Shown piece after piece: positions 1 to 6,994 of a DNA stretch of 64,000 bases (the first letter of the stretch is position 1; each line of letters opens with the position of its first letter). Source of the stretch: Streptomyces sp. SAT1 (GTDB lineage: Bacteria > Actinomycetota > Actinomycetes > Streptomycetales > Streptomycetaceae). A program made the position numbers and the translations under genes. The DNA lies in assembly GCF_001654495.1 (NCBI RefSeq), contig NZ_CP015849.1:2758501-2822500 (forward strand), in the 5' to 3' direction. The notes under the pieces are model-generated. The model was not told where the DNA came from. It ran no database searches and saw only the letters and a program-made list of their open reading frames with translations.

Positions 1-777
1 GTCCCCGGCGCCCTTGGTGAAAGCGGTGATCTTGATGACGGTCGTACCGTCGGACAGGCGCCGCACCGAGACGGAGTCGGTGGACAGGCGGGCCCGGCGC
101 AGCGTCCGCGTCCAGGTGTGCGAGCCGCGCTGGAGACCCAGGGTGACGGAGGTGCCGGCGGGCGCGTCGTCGGCGTCGCCGCGCAGCAGGGAGACCACGT
201 CGGTGACGGGCCGGCCGTCCACCTTCTCGCCGTCCACGCTGCGCAGCCGGTCGCCCGCGCGGATCCCCGCGTCGGCGGCCGGTGAGCCGGTCTGCACCTC
301 GGTCACGTCGATCCGGCCGTCCCGCGCGCGCCGCGCCCACAGCCCGACGCCGGTGTAGCGGCCGTCCAGGGCGTCCTGGAACTCCTCGTAGTCGCCCGGG
401 GAGTAGACGGCGCCCCAGCGGTCGCCGCTGCGGCTGACGGCGTGTTCGGCGGCCTCCACCGGCGACTTGCCCACGGCCATGGCCTCGGCGGCGGCCCGCG
501 CGACCTGTTCGGACGGGCTCACGGGGGACGACGACCGGTGCGCGGAGGCGGCGGCGGAGTCGGGGGTCGAGGAGTCGGGGGCGGAGCCGGGAGCGGGCGG
601 GCCGACGGGGGCGGACGGGACCGGGACCCCGCGGTGCGCGGACGCCGCGGACCCGCGCTCGTGTCCGGGCAGCGAACCGGTCGCCGCGCCCGCCACGAGG
701 ACGCCCACGAAGACCAGTGTCAGACCGGCGCCGGAGCGGCTGCGGCGGGGCTGACAGAAGGGGTCACGGCCTGACAT
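1..777 (-). CDS. S41-family (C-terminal processing) peptidase, N-terminal part only
   Basis: The gene runs off the left edge, so only the first 259 codons are present. The ATG at 777 opens a protein with a basic N-terminus, one hydrophobic segment (about residues 16-35, a signal anchor) and a low-complexity Pro/Ser/Ala linker. A PDZ-like domain follows at about residues 138-225, with the segments YTGVGLWARR and GSPAADAGIRAGDRL. The visible end, VIKITAFTKGAGD, matches the start of the S41 tail-specific protease fold; the catalytic Ser/Lys should lie beyond the window. By family it is a membrane-anchored, extracytoplasmic serine protease. It lies downstream of ftsX on the same strand, separated by a hairpin, as I recall for streptomycetes. 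The family call is firm; activity cannot be judged from the visible part. Confidence 0.85.
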   Translation of the reverse strand, partial: MSGRDPFCQPRRSRSGAGLTLVFVGVLVAGAATGSLPGHERGSAASAHRGVPVPSAPVGPPAPGSAPDSSTPDSAAASAHRSSSPVSPSEQVARAAAEAMAVGKSPVEAAEHAVSRSGDRWGAVYSPGDYEEFQDALDGRYTGVGLWARRARDGRIDVTEVQTGSPAADAGIRAGDRLRSVDGEKVDGRPVTDVVSLLRGDADDAPAGTSVTLGLQRGSHTWTRTLRRARLSTDSVSVRRLSDGTTVIKITAFTKGAGD

Positions 778-800
778 GGCGGTGAGTCTAGGACAACGCG

Positions 801-834
801 CAGGGCCGCACGCGCGCTTGGCGGTGCGGCCCTG
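801..834 (-). terminator. Hairpin after ftsX
   Basis: An 11-bp perfect inverted repeat (801-811 with 824-834) lies 34 bp past the ftsX stop and before the protease start. It probably ends or attenuates ftsEX transcription. No T-run follows, which is usual in high-GC actinobacteria. Confidence 0.6.
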
Positions 835-867
835 CCGACGTGTGTCACATCATCAGATGGACGAGCG

Positions 868-1785
868 TCACACCTTCAGATACTTGCGCAGCGCGAGGAA
901 ACCGGCGAACGCGGGGATCAGGAAGCTCGCGGCGAGGATGAGCGGCAGCTTGGTGAGGACCGCGTCCCAGCCCACGAAGTTGATCAGCTGGAGCTTCGAG
1001 GACAGCGCCACTCCGTTGTCGATCACGAAGTACTGCACGGCAACCAGGAAGGAGGAGGCCAGCAGTCCGCCGATCAGTCCGGAGACGGCGGCCTCCATGA
1101 TGAACGGCGCCTGGATGTAGAAGCCGGAGGCGCCCACCAGGCGCATGATCCCGGTCTCCCGGCGGCGGCTGAACGCGGAGACCCGCACGGTGTTGACGAT
1201 CAGCAGCGTCGCCACCGTGAGCATCACCGCCATCACGCCCCGGGCCGCCCAGTTCAGATAGCCGAGCAGGGTGAAGAGGTTGTCCAGGATGCTCTTCTGG
1301 TCCTGCACGGTCTGCACGCCGTCACGGCCGTTGAAGGCGCTGGCGATGACCTGGTACTGCTCCGGGTTCTTCAGCTTGATCCGGTACGACTCCTGCATCT
1401 GGTCCGGGGTGATCGAGGAGGCCAGCGGCGAGTTGCCGAACTGCTCCTTGTAGTGCTTGTACGCCTCGTCCTGGGATTCGTACGTGACCTTCTCCACCAC
1501 CGACATCTTCTGGAGGTCGGCGAGGATCGCCTTCTTCTGGTCCTCGGTGACCGCGCCCTTGGCGCACTTCGCGTCGGACTCGGCGTTGTTCTTGTTGCAG
1601 AGGAAGATCGACACGTTGACTTTGTCGTACCAGTAGCCCTTCATCTTCGTCACCTGGTCGCTCAGCAGGAGGGATCCTCCGAACAGGGCCAGGGACAGGG
1701 CCACGGAGACGATGACGGCGAACGTCATCGTCAGGTTGCGGCGGAGACCGACACCGATCTCCGACAGGACGAACTGGGCGCGCAT
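868..1785 (-). CDS. ftsX: Cell division protein FtsX
   Basis: Membrane partner of FtsE. In actinobacteria the FtsEX complex transmits ATP hydrolysis to extracytoplasmic NlpC/P60 peptidoglycan hydrolases (RipC in mycobacteria). The 305-residue protein has the FtsX topology: a short cytoplasmic N-terminus, TM1 at about 20-42, an extracellular domain at about 45-170, and three TM segments in the C-terminal half, including the RRRETGIMRLVGAS loop typical of the FtsX/MacB fold. The extracellular domain has a Cys pair (C63 and C74) bracketing a short loop that could form a disulfide. It starts 33 bp after ftsE on the same strand, so the two genes form an operon. Confidence 0.95.
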   Translation of the reverse strand: MRAQFVLSEIGVGLRRNLTMTFAVIVSVALSLALFGGSLLLSDQVTKMKGYWYDKVNVSIFLCNKNNAESDAKCAKGAVTEDQKKAILADLQKMSVVEKVTYESQDEAYKHYKEQFGNSPLASSITPDQMQESYRIKLKNPEQYQVIASAFNGRDGVQTVQDQKSILDNLFTLLGYLNWAARGVMAVMLTVATLLIVNTVRVSAFSRRRETGIMRLVGASGFYIQAPFIMEAAVSGLIGGLLASSFLVAVQYFVIDNGVALSSKLQLINFVGWDAVLTKLPLILAASFLIPAFAGFLALRKYLKV

Positions 1786-1818
1786 GGCGTCTGGTCAAGC
1801 CTTTCCGTCGTGGACTTC

Positions 1819-2508
1819 TCAGTGCTGGTAGCCGTAGACGCCGCGCGCCTGGTCGCGGACGAGGCGGCCCTTCTCCAGCTCGATGACGCGTTTGCGCATC
1901 TGGTCCACGATGTTCTGGTCGTGGGTCGCCATCACCACGGTGGTGCCCGTCCGGTTGATGCGGTCGAGCAGCTTCATGATGCCTACGGAGGTCTGCGGGT
2001 CGAGGTTGCCGGTGGGCTCGTCGGCGATCAGCAGCTTGGGCCGGTTGACGAACGCCCGCGCGATGGCGACGCGCTGCTGCTCACCACCGGACAACTCGCC
2101 CGGTCTGCGGTCCTCCTTGCCGCCGAGTCCGACGAGGTCCAGCACCTGCGGCACGGACTTGCGGATCTCGCCCTTCGACTTTCCGATGACCTCCTGCGCG
2201 AAGGCCACGTTCTCCGCGACCGTCTTGTTCGGCAGCAGGCGGAAGTCCTGGAAGACGGTGCCCAGCTGGCGGCGCATCTGCGGCACCTTCCAGTTGGACA
2301 GCCGCGCGAGGTCCTTGCCCAGGACGTGCACCTGGCCGTGGCTGCACCGCTCCTCGCGGAGGATCAGCCGCAGGAAGGTGGACTTTCCGGAGCCGGAGGA
2401 CCCCACGAGGAACACGAACTCGCCCTTCTCGACCTCCAGGGAGACATCCCTGAGGGCGGGGCGGGTCTGCTTGGGGTAGACCTTGGAGACACTGTCGAAT
2501 CGGATCAC
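1819..2508 (-). CDS. ftsE: Cell division ATP-binding protein FtsE
   Basis: ABC-type ATPase of the FtsEX divisome complex, acting at the cytoplasmic face of the membrane. In 229 residues it shows Walker A (GSSGSGKST, about 36-44), the signature LSGGEQQR, Walker B with the catalytic Glu ([13 protein letters not shown]) and the switch His in MATHD. The length is standard. It is the first gene of the ftsE-ftsX unit, and the upstream 2509-2737 region is shared with a divergent small gene, so the promoter should lie there. The identification rests on the FtsE-like [12 protein letters not shown] start and the adjacent ftsX. Confidence 0.96.
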   Translation of the reverse strand: MIRFDSVSKVYPKQTRPALRDVSLEVEKGEFVFLVGSSGSGKSTFLRLILREERCSHGQVHVLGKDLARLSNWKVPQMRRQLGTVFQDFRLLPNKTVAENVAFAQEVIGKSKGEIRKSVPQVLDLVGLGGKEDRRPGELSGGEQQRVAIARAFVNRPKLLIADEPTGNLDPQTSVGIMKLLDRINRTGTTVVMATHDQNIVDQMRKRVIELEKGRLVRDQARGVYGYQH

Positions 2509-2737
2509 GGATGCACCACGGGTCGCCGGGGGTAGATGAGCGTGACCATACGCGAGTCGGGTGTGGGTGCGCAGTCACCGGTCGGGGTTGGGGACAGTTG
2601 TGCGTTTTGTCGTGCCCGCGGCCCGGATCCGGGAGGACCCCGCGCTGAAATCCGGGGAACCTGGCATGGTGGAGAGGGGAACGTTCGCGTGCCCGCGGGC
2701 GTTGTTCGGATGTAACCGGTGCAAGGAGGGCGAGCGC

Positions 2738-2932
2738 ATGACGTACGACCGGCTGGTGTGCGCGAACTGCGCGGCGCCCGTGAGCGAGGGCCGCTGCCCG
2801 GTGTGCCGCGCGAACCGCGAGCGGCTCCAGCAGGAGAACAACTTCCTCGCGGGGCTGAACCCGATGGCGCTGATCGCGCTGCTGGCGGTGCTGATCGCCG
2901 GGGTGGCACTGCTGGCGCAGCGGACCGCCTAG
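2738..2932 (+). CDS. Small zinc-ribbon membrane peptide (64 aa), function unknown
   Basis: The ATG at 2738 is chosen because AAGGAGG (2723-2729) precedes it at good RBS spacing; an upstream in-frame extension lacks such a signal. The peptide has two CxxC pairs (C8/C11 and C20/C23), predicting a zinc ribbon, then a charged linker and one hydrophobic segment (about 43-61). It ends shortly after the membrane segment. This suggests a single-pass peptide with a metal-binding knob. It is divergent from ftsE and followed by a strong hairpin, so it is a free-standing gene. I do not recognise a named family. Confidence 0.75.
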   Translation: MTYDRLVCANCAAPVSEGRCPVCRANRERLQQENNFLAGLNPMALIALLAVLIAGVALLAQRTA

Positions 2933-2985
2933 CGTACGGAGCCGCGGCCGGCGGGGCACCGCGGGAGCGGATGGACAGGACAGGG

Positions 2986-3022
2986 CTGAGGGGCCCGGAG
3001 CGGTGCGCTCCGGGCCCCTCAG
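2986..3022. terminator. Bidirectional hairpin between converging genes
   Basis: A 17-bp perfect stem (2986-3002 with 3006-3022) with a 3-nt apparent loop sits between the convergent ends of the zinc-ribbon gene (2932) and the LAXTG gene (3060). It probably terminates transcription from both sides. Confidence 0.85.
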
Positions 3023-3059
3023 CATGTGTCGCTCACGCCCCGTGAGGTCGTGGGCACAC

Positions 3060-3974
3060 TCAGGCGGTGGCGCCGCCGCGGCCCGCCATCATGCGCGGCA
3101 GGATCCGGAAGCCGATACCGCCGGCGATCATCGTCGCGGCACCGATCAGCAGGAACGCGGTCTGGCCGGCACCGGTCTCCGCCAGCTGCTTGCCGCTGCC
3201 CTGGGGCGCGGTGTTCGCCGGGGTGCCGGCCGGCGTGTCCGTGCCGGTGTCGGTCAGGGCCGAGGAGCCCTGCTCCTGCGGGGCGGCGCCGCCGTTGCCG
3301 CCGCTGCTGCCGTCGGGGGTGGTGCCGCCGGTGGTGTCACCGCCGCCGTTCCCGCCGTTGCCGCCGCTGTTCCCGCCGTTGCCGTTCCCGCCGTTGTTGC
3401 CGGAACCGCCGCCGTTGCCGCCGTTGCCGCCCCCGTTGTCGCCGGAGCCGCCGTTGCCGTTGCCGCCGTTGTCGCCGCCCTGGGACGTACCCGTGGAGGT
3501 GCCCTCGGAGCTGCCGGTGGACGTGCCCTCGGAGGTGCCGGTGGAGGTGCCCTCCGACGTACCCGTGGACGTGCCCTCCGAGGTGCCGGTGGACGTGCCC
3601 TCCGAGGTGCCGGTGGACGTGCCTTCCGACGTACCCGTGGACGTACCGGTGGACGTGCCCTCGGACGTACCCGTGGACGTACCCTCCGAGGTGCCCTCCG
3701 ACGACCCGGTGGAGGTGCCCTCCGAGCCCGTGGAGGTGCCCTCCGACTGGCCCTCGGTCACACCCAGCGAGGTGCCCTCGTTGGTGCCGCCCTGGTCGGT
3801 GCCCTCACTGGTGCCTTCGTCGTCACCGCCGGCGGCGACGCCGAGGCTGACCGGGCCGACCTGCACGTTCGCGTCCAGCGCGGAAGCCGCGCCCGCGGCG
3901 GTCAGCGAGGCACCCGCGGCGATCACCGCGCCGGCGGCTATGCGCGCGACCCGGACCCGCGTCTTCTTCGTCAT
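3060..3974 (-). CDS. LAXTG cell-wall-anchored surface protein with Thr/Ser/Glu repeats
   Basis: A 304-residue secreted protein. An N-terminal signal peptide (MTKKTRVRVARIAAGAV, then a hydrophobic stretch ending in Ala-rich sequence) is followed by a short segment NVQVGPVSLGV. Next comes a long low-complexity stalk of EGTSTGTS-type repeats (about residues 75-165) and then a Gly/Asn-rich stretch. The C-terminus is a complete sorting signal: LAETG (about 263-267), a hydrophobic segment, and a basic tail with R and RMMAGRGG. LAXTG is the class E sortase motif used by streptomycetes, so the protein is predicted to be linked to peptidoglycan. The middle looks like an extended, possibly O-glycosylated, spacer. 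No chaplin domain is visible. Function is unknown. Confidence 0.85.
   Translation of the reverse strand: MTKKTRVRVARIAAGAVIAAGASLTAAGAASALDANVQVGPVSLGVAAGGDDEGTSEGTDQGGTNEGTSLGVTEGQSEGTSTGSEGTSTGSSEGTSEGTSTGTSEGTSTGTSTGTSEGTSTGTSEGTSTGTSEGTSTGTSEGTSTGTSEGTSTGSSEGTSTGTSQGGDNGGNGNGGSGDNGGGNGGNGGGSGNNGGNGNGGNSGGNGGNGGGDTTGGTTPDGSSGGNGGAAPQEQGSSALTDTGTDTPAGTPANTAPQGSGKQLAETGAGQTAFLLIGAATMIAGGIGFRILPRMMAGRGGATA
3484..3745 (-). repeat. In-frame tandem repeats coding the TSEGTSTG stalk
   Basis: More than ten near-identical short units (periods of 12, 18 and 24 bp) coding variations of EGTSTGTS inside the LAXTG gene. Silent and in-frame variation among units suggests expansion and contraction by slippage or recombination. 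The spacing is too irregular, and the units too continuous, for a CRISPR array. Confidence 0.9.
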
Positions 3975-4217
3975 ATGTTCGCTACCCCCAGTAGCCGATC
4001 GTCAATGAGGCCGCGCCGGGGGCAGTGATCGACGGAGGTACTGAAAGATGAAGCCCCCCGGTTCACATGCGCCCCGTACCTACGCATGCCGCGCCTCACC
4101 CTTCCCATATTTCAAAGCAACGTCAAGGCCGTTGCGACCGCGATGTCCGGGTAAGCGTTCTTTGCCGGAGGAAGAGCGATGTGAGTGTGACGCAAAACCC
4201 AGACATCGGGCACAGAA

Positions 4218-4252
4218 AAGGCAACTGCCGCCACGAGGGCAGCAGTTGCCTT
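4218..4252 (-). terminator. prfB terminator
   Basis: An 11-bp perfect stem (4218-4228 with 4242-4252) lies 20 bp beyond the prfB stop. Read on the minus strand it is followed by a T-rich stretch, so it resembles a classical intrinsic terminator. Confidence 0.85.
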
Positions 4253-4272
4253 GTCGACAAAGCGTCCGATCT

Positions 4273-5388
4273 CTACTTGCTCTGCTGTTCCTGCTGCTTG
4301 CGCCAGCGAATCCCGGCCTCCAGGAACCCGTCGATCTCGCCGTTGAACACGGCCTCCGGGTTGCCGACCTCGAACTCGGTGCGCAGGTCCTTGACCATCT
4401 GGTACGGGTGCAGGACGTACGAACGCATCTGGTTGCCCCAGGAGTTGCCGCCGTCGCCCTTGAGCGCGTCCATCTTGGCCTGCTCCTCCTGGCGGCGCCG
4501 CTCCAGCAGCTTGGCCTGGAGGACGTTCATCGCCGTGGCCTTGTTCTGGATCTGCGAGCGCTCGTTCTGGCAGGAGACCACGATGCCGGTGGGCAGGTGG
4601 GTGAGGCGGACGGCGGAGTCGGTGGTGTTCACGCCCTGGCCGCCGGGGCCGGAGGAGCGGTAGACGTCCACGCGCAGCTCGGACTCGTCGATCTCGACGT
4701 GATCGGTCTGCTCCACCACGGGGAGGATCTCGACGCCCGCGAAGGAGGTCTGCCGACGGCCCTGGTTGTCGTAGGGCGAGATGCGCACCAGGCGGTGCGT
4801 GCCCTGCTCCACCGAGAGGGTGCCGTAGGCGTAGGGCACCTGCACGGCGAAGGTGGTCGACTTGATGCCGGCCTCTTCGGCGTACGACGTCTCGTAGATC
4901 TCGGTCTTGTAGCCGTGCTGCTCGGCCCAGCGCAGGTACATGCGCTGAAGCTTCTCGGCGAAGTCGGCGGCGTCCACTCCACCGGCCTCGGCCCGGATGT
5001 TGACCAGGGCCTCACGGGCGTCGTACTCGCCGGACAGGAGGGTGCGGACCTCCATCTCGTCCAGCGCCTTGCGCACGGAGGCCAGCTCGGACTCGGCCTC
5101 GGCGCGGGTGTCCGGGTCGTCCTCCTCCTCGGCCATCTCGAACAGCACAGCGAGATCGTCGATCCGTCCGCGCAGCCCCTCCGCCTTCCTGACCTCGGCC
5201 TGGAGGTGGGAGAGCTTGCTGGTGATCTTCTGCGCCTCGTCCGGGTTGTCCCACAGGGAGGGCGCTGCCGCCTGCTCCTCGAGCACGGCGATGTCTGCCC
5301 TCATCCTGTCGAGGTCCAGAACGGCCTCGATCGACTCCATGGTCGAGGAGAGGGACTTGAGCTCTTCGGATACGTCGACGACTGCCAC
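4273..5388 (-). CDS. prfB: Peptide chain release factor 2
   Basis: RF2 recognises UGA/UAA stop codons and triggers peptide release. The 371-residue protein has the helical N-terminal domain and the catalytic GGQ (about 249-251, in [16 protein letters not shown]). The stop-recognition tripeptide position reads SPY (about 204-206, in [10 protein letters not shown]), where textbook RF2 has SPF. The reading frame is continuous: the early in-frame UGA used for the autoregulatory frameshift in E. coli is absent. The GTG start at 5388 has TACGCT 6 nt upstream (5395-5400), suggesting a leaderless mRNA; the GGAGG between them is too close to act as a normal RBS. A hairpin ends the gene. Confidence 0.95.
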   Translation of the reverse strand: MAVVDVSEELKSLSSTMESIEAVLDLDRMRADIAVLEEQAAAPSLWDNPDEAQKITSKLSHLQAEVRKAEGLRGRIDDLAVLFEMAEEEDDPDTRAEAESELASVRKALDEMEVRTLLSGEYDAREALVNIRAEAGGVDAADFAEKLQRMYLRWAEQHGYKTEIYETSYAEEAGIKSTTFAVQVPYAYGTLSVEQGTHRLVRISPYDNQGRRQTSFAGVEILPVVEQTDHVEIDESELRVDVYRSSGPGGQGVNTTDSAVRLTHLPTGIVVSCQNERSQIQNKATAMNVLQAKLLERRRQEEQAKMDALKGDGGNSWGNQMRSYVLHPYQMVKDLRTEFEVGNPEAVFNGEIDGFLEAGIRWRKQQEQQSK

Positions 5389-5394
5389 GCCTCC

Positions 5395-5400
5395 AGCGTA
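5395..5400 (-). promoter_or_regulatory. Candidate -10 box of prfB (leaderless)
   Basis: TACGCT on the minus strand ends 6 nt before the GTG start, so transcription would begin at or next to the start codon. No convincing -35 is seen. Inference from spacing only. Confidence 0.4.
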
Positions 5401-5445
5401 ACGGCTCCGCCGGGCGGCCAGCGCCGGGCCGGGGCGGGGGTGCCC

Positions 5446-5636
5446 GCGGGGTCGGGGCGCGGAGGGGAGGGCGGCGGGGCCGCGGGGCCGGGGCGCGGCG
5501 GGCGGCGGGAACCCACGGGGCCGGACGCGGAAGGCGACGGGGCCGCGAGGCCAGGGCGCGGAAGGCGCCGGACCCGCGAGGCCAGGGCGCGGCGGGCGCC
5601 GGGAACCCGCGGGGTCAGGGCGCGGCGGGCGCCGAG
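5446..5636. repeat. Six imperfect 30-36 bp tandem repeats spanning the pkaB stop
   Basis: Units begin at about 5446, 5482, 5515, 5545, 5576 and 5609, each with the core GCGRGGYCRGGGCGCGG. Units 4 and 5 are closest to each other. The last unit contains the pkaB stop codon (5615-5617), so the array covers the 3' UTR and last codons of the kinase gene. It fills most of the 226-bp gap to prfB; no other feature is visible there. Confidence 0.75.
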
Positions 5637-6859
5637 TGTTCCGTGTCCCGGGCCGGGCCGTCCGCGTCGTCGCCCGAGGACGCCCACCAGGCGCCCGCGC
5701 CCACGGCGCCCACCAGCACGAGACCGGCCACGCTCAGCGTGATCCGGCGGCGCCGGGCGGCCGTGCGGTGGCGGGCCGAGCCGGGGCGGGGCGCGCCCGG
5801 CGCCCGGGGCGCGCGGGCGGTGCCGCGGGCGCCGCCGGCCAGCTCGTCCGGCGCGGGCACGCGCATCGAGGTGTGGGTGTCGCGGTTGGAGTCCGGCTGC
5901 GCGCCGGGCACCAGCGGGACCGCGCCCCGGCGGCGGGCCCGGTCCCCGGCCGGTGCCGCCGTCTCCTCGGGCGCCTCGTCCGCACCGTCCCCGGCGGCGT
6001 CGGCGTCCGGTTCGTCCACCTCAAGGGGCGGCATGCCCGCGAGCAGCGGCAGCAGCTCGCGCAGCCGGGCCGCCAGCTCGGAGGCGCGCAGCCGGGAGGC
6101 GGGCCCCTTCGCCAGGCACTGCACGATCAGCTGCCACAGCTCGTCGGGGATGCCGGGCAGCGGGACCACGGTCTCGGTGACATGGCGGCGCAGCACCGCG
6201 CCGGGGTGGCCGCCGCCGAACGGGGTGAAGCCGGCCAGCAGCTCGTAGAGGACCGTGGCCAGGGCGTAGATGTCCACCGCCGCGCGCGGGGGCAGCCCCT
6301 CCACGATCTCCGGGGCGAGGTAGTCCGGCGTGCCGATGATCTTGGTGGCGCGGGTGCGCTTGGGCGAGTCGATGAGCTTGGCCACACCGAAGTCCGTCAG
6401 CAGCGCCGGGTGGGCACCGCCGGGACCGAGCGGGCCCTGCATGTCCAGCAGGACGTTCTCCGGCTTGACGTCCCGGTGCACGACCCCGGCGGCGTGCGCG
6501 GCGGCCAGCCCGTCGGCGACGTCGGCCACGATCGCCACCGCCGCCTCGGGCGCCAGCCGCCGCTCGCGCTCCAGCCGGGTGCGCAGGTCGGTGCCGCGGA
6601 CCAGGTCCATCACGAGGGCCAGGTCGTTGCCGTCGACCACCAGGTCGCGCACACAGACCACGTTCGGGTGTTCGAGGCCCAGCAGGGCCGTGCGCTCCTG
6701 CACGAAGCGGCCCACCAGCTCCTGGTCGGACGCGAGGTCCTCGCGCAGGAGCTTCACGGCGACGGGCCCGTCCGGTCCCTCGCCCAGCCACACCGTCCCG
6801 GCGCTGCCCCGCCCCAGGATCTGGTGCGCGGTGTACCGGCTGCCGATCTTCCGTGCCAA
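5615..6859 (-). CDS. pkaB: Transmembrane Ser/Thr protein kinase PkaB
   Basis: Hanks-type kinase of 414 residues. The catalytic domain spans about 8-275: glycine loop GRGSAG (16-21), Lys36 in [12 protein letters not shown] from about 127, DFG near 155 and APE in YLAPE. A Pro/Ala-rich juxtamembrane region is followed by one TM helix (about 376-394) and a short tail of about 20 residues with no PASTA or other sensor domain. The start is TTG at 6859, with AGGAG just upstream. Symbol and length agree with S. coelicolor PkaB (about 417 aa), which also neighbours pkaA. It lies 135 bp downstream of pkaA on the same strand, so co-transcription is likely. Substrates are unknown; the FHA protein across the divergent promoter is a natural candidate partner. 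Confidence 0.9.
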   Translation of the reverse strand: MARKIGSRYTAHQILGRGSAGTVWLGEGPDGPVAVKLLREDLASDQELVGRFVQERTALLGLEHPNVVCVRDLVVDGNDLALVMDLVRGTDLRTRLERERRLAPEAAVAIVADVADGLAAAHAAGVVHRDVKPENVLLDMQGPLGPGGAHPALLTDFGVAKLIDSPKRTRATKIIGTPDYLAPEIVEGLPPRAAVDIYALATVLYELLAGFTPFGGGHPGAVLRRHVTETVVPLPGIPDELWQLIVQCLAKGPASRLRASELAARLRELLPLLAGMPPLEVDEPDADAAGDGADEAPEETAAPAGDRARRRGAVPLVPGAQPDSNRDTHTSMRVPAPDELAGGARGTARAPRAPGAPRPGSARHRTAARRRRITLSVAGLVLVGAVGAGAWWASSGDDADGPARDTEHSAPAAP

Positions 6860-6994
6860 GACTGCTCCTACAGACGCGTGTTGCCGACAAAACTACGCGT
6901 CCGGCGGGGCGACCTTCACCGCGGCGGCCGAAATCACCCGCCGGGTGTCGACAAATCCATGAACCCGCGTCGACGGCGGCCGCCATGCACCGGT

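Noticed and set aside
3480..3745. Possible CRISPR array
   Set aside because: Units are contiguous, in-frame and of variable 12-24 bp length with no spacers; they encode the TSEGTSTG stalk.
4273..5388. Programmed frameshift in prfB
   Set aside because: The frame is open from the GTG to the stop with no early UGA or slippery CUUUGA site.
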